Below are positions 19,581 through 28,089 of a stretch of DNA of 36,093 nt, piece after piece (the first letter of the stretch is position 1; each line of letters starts with the position of its first letter). The translations under genes were made by a program, and so were the position numbers. The notes beneath the pieces are model-generated. The model was given only the letters and a program-made list of their open reading frames with translations. It ran no database searches and was not told the origin of the DNA. Source of the stretch: Microbacterium sp. (GTDB lineage: Bacteria; Actinomycetota; Actinomycetes; Actinomycetales; Microbacteriaceae); the NCBI RefSeq assembly GCF_026393345.1, contig NZ_JAPLAI010000036.1, positions 64,218 to 100,310 of the forward strand. The letters run 5' to 3'.

Positions 19581-20909
19581 ATGTACGTCACCGGCCGGCT
19601 CCCCCTCCTCGTCGCCCTCGGCGTCGTGCCCGTGGTGCTGCTCACCGCGGCGGGGGTCGACCCATGGCTGACCGCGGCCGGGTGGGCGGTGCTGTGCCTG
19701 GCGCTGACGATCGGCGATGCCGCGGCGGCCGCCGATCCGCGACGGCTGCACGTCGAACGGCGGGGTCCGGCGCGCGCCAGGCGGGACGAGGACGTGACGA
19801 CGTCGCTGCTCCTTCGCAACGACGGCCCGCGCCTCCTCCGCGGTCTCGTGCGCGACGCCTGGCAGCCCACCGCCGGGGCGCCGACCCGGCGGCTGCCGGT
19901 GACGGTTCCATCCGGCGAGCGCCGCGAGGTCGTCGTGCCGCTGCGGCCCCGCCGGCGCGGCGAGCTGCGAAGCGGGTTCATCGTCGTACGCTCCCTGGGC
20001 CCGCTCGGCGTCGCCGGACGGCAATCCGTGCGGGCCGCTCCGGGCAGCATCCGGGTGCTTCCGCCGTTCACCTCGCGGCGGCATCTGCCGTCGCGGCTCG
20101 CTCGCCTCCGGGAGCTCGACGGGTCGACGAGCGTGCAGATGCGGGGTCCGGGGACGGAGTTCGACAGTCTGCGGGAGTATGTCCGCGGTGACGATGTGCG
20201 CGCGATCGACTGGCGCGCCACCGCCCGCGCCGGAACGACGATGCTGCGCACCTGGCGGCCCGAGCGCGACCGGCAGGTGGTGATCGTCGTCGACACCGGG
20301 CGGACGAGCGCCGCGCGGGTCGGCGACGGCGTGCGACTGGATGCGGCCATGGAGGCGGCACTTCTCCTCGGCGCCGTCGCCTCGGCGGCGGGCGACCACG
20401 TGCATCTGCTGCTGATGGACCGGGTGGTCCGCGGGCGGGTCAGCGGCATCGACGGCACGGCGCTGCTCCCGGCGATGGTGGAGGCCCTGGCACCCGTGGA
20501 ACCGCAGCTGATCGACACCGGGTGGGACGCCGTGGTGTCACAGGTGCGACGGCTCACCACCCGGCCCGCGCTCGTGGTGCTCCTCACCGCGCAGGATGAC
20601 CCGGACTCGTCCCGCAGCTTCCTCGCCGCGCTCGCCCCGCTGACCGCGCGCACCCGCGTGCTCGTGGCGAGCGCGACGGCGGACGACACCGCATCCGCCC
20701 GCGCCCGCTCCGGCCCTCGGCGGGCGGACCGCCGCTCGACCGAGGACGCGTACGCTGCCGCGGCGGCGGAACGCAGCCGGCAGGATGCGGAGGCCGTTGC
20801 CGCCGCGATCGGCCGCGCCGGCGCGGTCGCCGTCACCGACGATGTGGAGGCCCTCCCGCCGCGCGTGGCCGACCACTATCTGGCGCTGAAGGCCCGCGGC
20901 CTGCTCTGA
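19581..20909 (+). CDS. DUF58 (vWA-like) membrane-anchored protein
   Basis: 442 residues. Two hydrophobic segments near the N-terminus (about 8-23 and 27-46) anchor it. The DUF58 core is clear: GPGTEFDSLREYVRGDDVR, AIDWRATARAG, and then a vWA-like start VVIVVDTGRTSAARVG. This is the usual partner of MoxR ATPases. The MIDAS-like motif is DTGRTS rather than DxSxS, so metal binding is uncertain. Last gene of the five-gene operon; the next gene is katG on the other strand. Confidence 0.92.
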   Translation: MYVTGRLPLLVALGVVPVVLLTAAGVDPWLTAAGWAVLCLALTIGDAAAAADPRRLHVERRGPARARRDEDVTTSLLLRNDGPRLLRGLVRDAWQPTAGAPTRRLPVTVPSGERREVVVPLRPRRRGELRSGFIVVRSLGPLGVAGRQSVRAAPGSIRVLPPFTSRRHLPSRLARLRELDGSTSVQMRGPGTEFDSLREYVRGDDVRAIDWRATARAGTTMLRTWRPERDRQVVIVVDTGRTSAARVGDGVRLDAAMEAALLLGAVASAAGDHVHLLLMDRVVRGRVSGIDGTALLPAMVEALAPVEPQLIDTGWDAVVSQVRRLTTRPALVVLLTAQDDPDSSRSFLAALAPLTARTRVLVASATADDTASARARSGPRRADRRSTEDAYAAAAAERSRQDAEAVAAAIGRAGAVAVTDDVEALPPRVADHYLALKARGLL

Positions 20910-20928
20910 CCCGCGTCCCGGTTCGCGT

Positions 20929-21031
20929 CTTCGGGTGGCAATTCCATCGGCATCCCGGCTGCGCGCGGGCGTTTGGGTGGCAGTTCCGGCGGCATCCCAC
21001 CACGCGAAGCCGCCCCACGTGCCACCCGAAG
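20929..21031. repeat. Intergenic repeat cluster (two direct copies and one inverted partial copy)
   Basis: A 24-base unit beginning GGGTGGCA and ending GGCATCCC occurs at 20933-20956 and 20975-20998 with 3 mismatches, 42 bp apart. The 12-base cttcgggtggca at 20929-20940 reappears as its exact reverse complement at 21020-21031. Together they could fold into a cruciform-like structure between the DUF58 gene and the convergent katG. This looks like a REP-type intergenic element; two direct copies are too few for CRISPR. Confidence 0.6.
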
Positions 21032-21084
21032 GCCGCGGCCGGGGCAGCCTCGCGATCATCGTGGGTCGGCGAGGACACACCACG

Positions 21085-21122
21085 ACGACGGCCCGCCCCT
21101 CGCGAGAGGGACGGGCCGTCGT
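21085..21122. terminator. Strong hairpin downstream of katG
   Basis: A 17-base arm (21085-21101) pairs with 21106-21122 around a 4-base loop with one mismatch. It lies between the convergent DUF58 and katG genes and is a bidirectional terminator candidate. Confidence 0.75.
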
Positions 21123-21126
21123 GCGG

Positions 21127-21151
21127 CGGATGCGGCGCGTCGCCGCATCCG
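21127..21151. terminator. Perfect 11-bp hairpin adjoining the katG stop codon
   Basis: cggatgcggcg (21127-21137) pairs perfectly with 21141-21151 around a 3-base loop. It ends 1 base before the katG stop codon. It is built from the GGATGCGG octamer that is enriched across the window. Confidence 0.6.
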
Positions 21152-21152
21152 G

Positions 21153-23985
<2,833 letters not shown>

Positions 23986-24005
23986 GCCCCCGAGCCTACT
24001 CCTTA

Positions 24006-24022
24006 TTTTGATCTAATCAAAA
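24006..24022 (-). promoter_or_regulatory. Candidate FurA operator
   Basis: ttttgat-cta-atcaaaa is a perfect inverted repeat of 7 bp arms in a short AT-rich island just before furA. Location, symmetry and AT content match what is expected of a Fur/PerR-type box controlling furA-katG. The match to a FurA consensus is judged by eye. Confidence 0.7.
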
Positions 24023-24034
24023 CTAGTCCCGCGC

Positions 24035-24089
24035 GAGACTTCTCGTATGTCCCGTATTCGACCGCGAAGCGGGACATACGTGAAGTCTC
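24035..24089. repeat. Long inverted repeat between furA and the SpoIIM-like gene
   Basis: Arms 24035-24054 and 24070-24089 are 20 bases long and differ at one position; inside the 15-base loop a further ttcg/cgaa pair extends the stem. It begins 13 bases after the FurA box. It may terminate the SpoIIM-like transcript before the furA promoter, or be a mobile-type palindrome left at an insertion site. Confidence 0.7.
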
Positions 24090-24107
24090 GGCGGATGGGG
24101 AGAGACC

Positions 24108-25103
24108 TCAGCCGGCGACGAGCAGGGGGGTTCCGGTCTCGTCCTCGTCGAGATCGCCGGTCTCCCCCGCGCGCGCGGCCCGTCGGCCGAGTGCCAGCAT
24201 GTAGGTGAGGAAGACGCCGAGGGCGGCCGCACCGAGGGCGAGCTTGACCGGCCAGGGCCAGGGCTGCGGCGTCACGAACCCCTCCACGATGCCGGAGAGG
24301 GCGAGCGCGACCGCCAGCCCGATGACGACGGTGGCGAGCGACCGGCCGGCGGCGGCGAGTGCCTCGGTCCGCGGCCGGCGGCCCGGAGCCACCCAGGCCC
24401 AGAAAATGTGGAGTCCCGCGGCCGCCGCGACGAAGACGCAGGCGAGCTCCAGCAGTCCGTGCGGCAGGATGAAGGCGAAGAACACGTCCAGCCGATCGAA
24501 GCTCGCCATGACGGCCGCGGCGGTGCCGAGTCCCACCGCGTTCTGCACGATGACGTAGACCGGCCACACCCCGGTGATCCCGAACATGATGCACTGCGCG
24601 GCGATCCATGCGTTGTTCGTCCACACCGTCCCCGCGAACACCGCGGCGGGATTCTCGCTGTAGTACGACGTGAAGCTGTCTTCGGCGTAGGCGCGAAGGT
24701 CCGCCTCGGACCCGAGCGCCGCGACCGTCGCCGGATCCCCCGCGATCCACACGCCCACCAGCGTCGCGATCCCGGTGAAGACCAGGGCGATCGCGAGGGT
24801 GGTCCACCGCAGCCGGTAAAGGGCTGCAGGCAGCTGACGCACGAAGAAGCGCGGCACACCGCGCAGTGGGTCGCGCGAGGCACCGGTCAACACGAGACGG
24901 GCACGCGAGAGCAGCAGCGACAGCTGATCGCCGGGGATGCTGCGCCCGGCGGTGGTCTTGATGTCGGCGAGGTCGGCGGCTGCCGCTCGATAGCGGCGCA
25001 CGAGCTCATCCGCCTCGGGGCCGGTGCGCCGTCGCATCCGGGTGAGCTCGTCCAACCGCTCCCACTCTCCGCGGTGGGCGGCCGTGAGGGCGTCGACGTC
25101 CAT
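24108..25103 (-). CDS. SpoIIM-like integral membrane protein
   Basis: 331 residues. A cytoplasmic N-terminal helical part (DVDALTAAHRGEWERLDEL, VRRYRAAAADLADI) is followed by about five or six hydrophobic segments typical of the stage II sporulation protein M (SpoIIM/DUF95) family, including the motif AGTVWTNNAWIAAQCIMFGITG and FFAFILPHGLLELACVF. This organism is not expected to form endospores; in non-sporulating actinobacteria the gene lies beside moxR and DUF58 (Rv3694c). The ATG at 25103 is supported by TAGAGT seven bases upstream, a leaderless-type -10. An alternative ATG lies at 25121. Divergent from the RDD gene. Function unknown. Confidence 0.88.
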   Translation of the reverse strand: MDVDALTAAHRGEWERLDELTRMRRRTGPEADELVRRYRAAAADLADIKTTAGRSIPGDQLSLLLSRARLVLTGASRDPLRGVPRFFVRQLPAALYRLRWTTLAIALVFTGIATLVGVWIAGDPATVAALGSEADLRAYAEDSFTSYYSENPAAVFAGTVWTNNAWIAAQCIMFGITGVWPVYVIVQNAVGLGTAAAVMASFDRLDVFFAFILPHGLLELACVFVAAAAGLHIFWAWVAPGRRPRTEALAAAGRSLATVVIGLAVALALSGIVEGFVTPQPWPWPVKLALGAAALGVFLTYMLALGRRAARAGETGDLDEDETGTPLLVAG

Positions 25104-25119
25104 GTGCTTGACTCTAGCC

Positions 25120-25929
25120 ATGGCTCTGGACGGCGCCGAGACGACGGTCATCGCGCAGGATGAGATCCTCACCGGTGAGGCCGTCGCGCTGGACGTGCAG
25201 CCGGTCGGGTTCCTGCTGCGCGCCGTGGGCGCCGTCATCGATGTCGCGGTGTCGACGGCGATCCTCGTCCTCTTCGCGCTCGCCATGCTCTGGCTCGCCG
25301 GCAACGGGAGTGTGGATGAGGCCGTGCTCCCGATCCTCGTGATCGCGATGATCGTGGTGGTCACCGTCGTCGTGCCCACCCTGGTGGAGACGACGACGCG
25401 GGGGCGGAGCCTCGGCAAGCTCGCAGTCGGCGGCCGTGTGGTCCGGATCGACGGTGGCGCAGCGGGGTTCCGCCACGCCTTCATCCGTGCCCTCGTGGGG
25501 GTGCTGGAGATCTGGCTCACCGCCGGCGTGGTCGCCGCCCTCGTGGGAGTCTTCACGGTGCGCGGGCAGCGGCTGGGCGACCTCGTCGCCGGGACGTACG
25601 CCGAACGCACCCGTGCGGCTCGGCTCCCGGCGGTGATGCCGCAGGTGCCGCCCTCGCTCATGGGCTGGGCGGAGGTGGCCGATGTCGCCGCGCTCCCAGA
25701 CCCGCTCGCCCGGCGCCTCGGTGTGTTCGTCCGGCAGGGTGAGCAGCTGGAACCGGCGGCGCGGCAGCGACTCGCCGCATCCCTGGCCGTGGAGGCGGCG
25801 CCGTTCGTGTCCCCGCTGCCGACGACCGACCCCGAGCTGTTCATCCGCGGTGTGGCCGCGGTGCGGTTCGCCCGCGAATACGCCGCGGTACAGGCGCGCG
25901 ATGCCCGGGCGGCGGCTCTGGTGCGCTGA
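25120..25929 (+). CDS. RDD family membrane protein
   Basis: 269 residues. The RDD domain shows VGFLLRAVGAVIDVAV in the first helix, then a second helix (ILVIAMIVVVTVVVP), TTTRGRSLGKLAVGGRVV, and a third helix before GQRLGDLVAGTYAER. The C-terminal 90 residues are soluble (PPSLMGWAEVADVAALPD onwards). The start is ATG at 25120 (MALDGAETT); an in-frame ATG lies at 25102. It is divergent from the SpoIIM-like gene with almost no space between the starts, the same pairing as Rv3694c-Rv3695. Role probably linked to the MoxR operon, by synteny only. Confidence 0.87.
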   Translation: MALDGAETTVIAQDEILTGEAVALDVQPVGFLLRAVGAVIDVAVSTAILVLFALAMLWLAGNGSVDEAVLPILVIAMIVVVTVVVPTLVETTTRGRSLGKLAVGGRVVRIDGGAAGFRHAFIRALVGVLEIWLTAGVVAALVGVFTVRGQRLGDLVAGTYAERTRAARLPAVMPQVPPSLMGWAEVADVAALPDPLARRLGVFVRQGEQLEPAARQRLAASLAVEAAPFVSPLPTTDPELFIRGVAAVRFAREYAAVQARDARAAALVR

Positions 25930-25960
25930 CCCGGTGCGTCTCAGACCCGGTGCGTCTCAG
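25929..25960. repeat. Perfect 16-bp tandem duplication spanning two convergent stop codons
   Basis: acccggtgcgtctcag occurs twice without a gap (25929-25944, 25945-25960). The first copy begins at the last base of the RDD stop codon and the second contains the DUF3499 stop codon. It fills the whole 27-base space between the convergent genes. Replication slippage is the simplest origin. Confidence 0.85.
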
Positions 25961-26163
25961 ACGCGGAGGGTCTCGTGCCGCACGATGACCCAGCCCTTCG
26001 GCACCGACAGCCGGTCGGTGTGGATCGCGCAGAGGTCGTGCGCGTGGGGGTCGGCGGCGCGGCCGAGGGGACCGATGGCGGCCATCTGGTCGCCATAGTC
26101 GTAGGTCAGGGTGGCCACGGCTTCGCGCGCACACGCCACCTTCGAGCACAGTCTCTCAGCCAT
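25957..26163 (-). CDS. DUF3499 family small Cys/His protein
   Basis: 68 residues. Cys6, Cys11, Cys45 plus His40, His42 and His48 (LCSKVACAR, PHAHDLCAIH) could bind zinc. The core CSKVACAREAVATLTYDYGDQ and LSVPKGWVIVR match the actinobacterial DUF3499 family. It is shorter than many family members, which have a C-terminal extension. There is no Shine-Dalgarno; TAGGGT lies seven bases before the ATG, fitting a leaderless mRNA. In M. tuberculosis the homologue (Rv3258c) lies next to the zincin gene, as here. Function unknown. Confidence 0.85.
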   Translation of the reverse strand: MAERLCSKVACAREAVATLTYDYGDQMAAIGPLGRAADPHAHDLCAIHTDRLSVPKGWVIVRHETLRV

Positions 26164-26170
26164 CTCCCCG

Positions 26171-26176
26171 ACCCTA
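26171..26176 (-). promoter_or_regulatory. -10 box TAGGGT of the DUF3499 gene
   Basis: On the minus strand TAGGGT ends seven bases before the DUF3499 ATG, with no ribosome binding site. This is a probable leaderless promoter. Confidence 0.45.
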
Positions 26177-26240
26177 ACCGGGCCCGACCCGCCCGCCGCG
26201 GCGCCGCGCCGCACCCCGCCGGCCGGGACGCGTGCGCGCC

Positions 26241-26246
26241 TAGGAT
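26241..26246 (+). promoter_or_regulatory. -10 box TAGGAT of the zincin-like gene
   Basis: TAGGAT ends six bases before the ATG at 26253, identical in spacing and sequence to the box before the coiled-coil gene at 8549. A probable leaderless promoter, divergent from that of DUF3499. Confidence 0.5.
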
Positions 26247-26252
26247 GGGCAC

Positions 26253-26690
26253 ATGATGCGGCGCAGGAGCAGGACGAGCACGCCCCCGGCGCGTCCGTCC
26301 CGTCATGGCCGCCACGGCCGCGAGGGCCGCAGTGCCGTGGTGCGTCCGCCGCTGCCGCCGCTGGAGACCCGCGTCGACCGGTTCGACCTGGCCGTGAGCA
26401 GCGCCGCAGAGTTCTTGCGGGGCGCATGGGCGGACCTGCGCGAGGTGCGCTTCGAGATCGCCGACATGCCTCCCGCCGCCGACGCGGACGGCATCCCGCG
26501 CTGGACGGTGTTCTCGGAGGAGAAGCGGATCGTGCTGTACCGGCTGCCGATCGAGCGGCTCAGCCATCTGCACCGTAACGACGAGATGCACCGCCGCATG
26601 ATGATCGAGAGCTGCGTGTTCCGCGCGGCGGCGGAGTACCTCGACCGCGATCCGTGGGATCTCGGACCGGAGCGATTCCGGTTCTTCTGA
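26253..26690 (+). CDS. Zincin-family (metallopeptidase-like) protein lacking the HExxH motif
   Basis: 145 residues. An Arg-rich N-terminal extension (1-30) precedes a compact domain with FDLAVSSAAEFL, LREVRFEIADMP, RWTVFSEEKRIVLYRLPIE and RRMMIESCVFRAAAEYL. Layout and gene context (beside DUF3499, near whiB2) identify the small zincin-like family often annotated as metallopeptidase (Rv3259-like). In typical members the last helix contains HEVAHH; here the equivalent stretch (about residues 118-130) has FRAAA, so the zinc ligands and catalytic Glu are missing. A peptidase role is therefore unlikely in this protein. An alternative ATG is at 26256. It converges on DUF5719 with a 10-base gap. Confidence 0.82.
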   Translation: MMRRRSRTSTPPARPSRHGRHGREGRSAVVRPPLPPLETRVDRFDLAVSSAAEFLRGAWADLREVRFEIADMPPAADADGIPRWTVFSEEKRIVLYRLPIERLSHLHRNDEMHRRMMIESCVFRAAAEYLDRDPWDLGPERFRFF

Positions 26691-26700
26691 CCGGCGCGGC

Positions 26701-28089
26701 TCAGGGGTACACGGTGACGACGGATGCGGCTGCATCCGTCGGCCACACCGGTACACCGGCGAGCGCGCCCGCGCCGGCGTAGGTGACGACGGCGTGGACG
26801 ACCGCGCCGGCCGACAACCGGTACCCCTCACCCGGGGTCACCGTCACCGTCGTGGAGGAGTCCGCTCCCACCGTGAGACGGACCGTGTCGCCCCCGCCCA
26901 GGGGGGTGAGCTCCACGTCCGTCGCATCCTCGCCCGCCGTGATCACGAGCGTCGGCGACGGGCCCTCCGGCACGGCGAAGGTCGCATCGCCGGAGACTTC
27001 GGGCGTCGCCGCATACCAGGCGAAGTCCGCGCCCTCGCCGAACCCCGTCGTCTGCCAGGCAGCGGCCACGACCGGGGCGTCCGCCGTGACGGTGACGACG
27101 TAGGCGCCCGCCGGGAGCCCACTGAGCCCAGCCTCGGACGGAACGCCGGCGACGAGCGGCACCTCCTGGGTGGACACCCGTGCGCCCCCCACGGCGGTGA
27201 CCGCCACGGTCGCCGTCGTGTCGGCCTGCGCGGACAGCAACCGCACCCGCGTGGTGGCGCCCGCTTCGGCGGCGGCGACCGCCGTGTCGGTGACGGTGAT
27301 GCCGGGGATGACGACCCGGTCGGAGGCGGCCGCGATGGCGCCGGTCTGGTCGACTCCCCCCGCCAGCAGGGTGCGGGTGAGGCTCGACTGGAGTACGGCG
27401 GACACCGGCGCGCCGGAGGCGGTGACCCGGACGACGGGCGCCTCCTCGCCGACACCGACCGCAGCCAGCGGCACGACCTTCTGCGTACCGGGTGCCACGA
27501 CGATCCCGTCGGCGCCGGGCGGCGTCGCGGGGCCGCCCACGCCGTACACCGTGAGGTCGACCGTGGCCGGGACTTCACCGGGGTTGGCGAGCAGGATCAC
27601 GTCGCTGCTGCCGGTGGTGGTGGCGCCGCCCACGAGCCACGACTCCAGCAGCGGGGCGCGGCACGCGGACGCCGCGAACCCGCGCAGGTCGGCGGCGTCG
27701 ACCGTGGCCGACCCGGAGGCGGCGATATCGGCACGGCGGCCGTCGACCGGCTCGGCGTCGAACACCGCCGCACCGGTGTCGCCGACGACCGCCGGAGAGG
27801 TCGACAGGGTCGACGTGCTCACCTCGTCGTCGGAGACCTGTACGACGGCCTGGGGGGCGGCGAGGGCGAGCTCGGATGCGTTCGCCGGGTTACGGCCGAG
27901 GGCCAGGAGGCCCCCGGCGCAGGCGGCGACGGTGTCCGCCGCAGCGGGGGTGGCCTCGACGGCGCCGGGTCGGGTGACGAGGGTCGGCCACGGGGCCGCG
28001 ACGCCGAGGGCCACGGCGAGCACCACCGCAGCGGCCACGGCCGCCCCGACGACGAGGCGCGTGCTGGTGGCCGCCCAGCTCAGGATCAT
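26701..28089 (-). CDS. DUF5719 family membrane-anchored extracytoplasmic protein
   Basis: 462 residues. A single N-terminal hydrophobic helix (about 10-33) acts as uncleaved anchor or signal. The rest is Val/Ala/Thr-rich beta structure with repeated turn motifs (GSSDVILLANPGEVPATVDLTV, VPSEAGLSGLPAGAY), consistent with the all-beta DUF5719 family. The start overlaps the stop of the upstream glycosyltransferase-like gene by four bases, so both proteins are made from one transcript and probably act together at the envelope. No catalytic motif seen. Confidence 0.85.
   Translation of the reverse strand: MILSWAATSTRLVVGAAVAAAVVLAVALGVAAPWPTLVTRPGAVEATPAAADTVAACAGGLLALGRNPANASELALAAPQAVVQVSDDEVSTSTLSTSPAVVGDTGAAVFDAEPVDGRRADIAASGSATVDAADLRGFAASACRAPLLESWLVGGATTTGSSDVILLANPGEVPATVDLTVYGVGGPATPPGADGIVVAPGTQKVVPLAAVGVGEEAPVVRVTASGAPVSAVLQSSLTRTLLAGGVDQTGAIAAASDRVVIPGITVTDTAVAAAEAGATTRVRLLSAQADTTATVAVTAVGGARVSTQEVPLVAGVPSEAGLSGLPAGAYVVTVTADAPVVAAAWQTTGFGEGADFAWYAATPEVSGDATFAVPEGPSPTLVITAGEDATDVELTPLGGGDTVRLTVGADSSTTVTVTPGEGYRLSAGAVVHAVVTYAGAGALAGVPVWPTDAAASVVTVYP

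Noticed and set aside
20933..20998. Possible CRISPR array
   Set aside because: There are only two imperfect direct copies, no spacer series and no cas genes.
24108..25844. A 578-residue reading of the SpoIIM-like gene extending through the RDD gene
   Set aside because: The extension is antisense to the RDD domain gene; only the part from 25103 downstream shows the SpoIIM family pattern.
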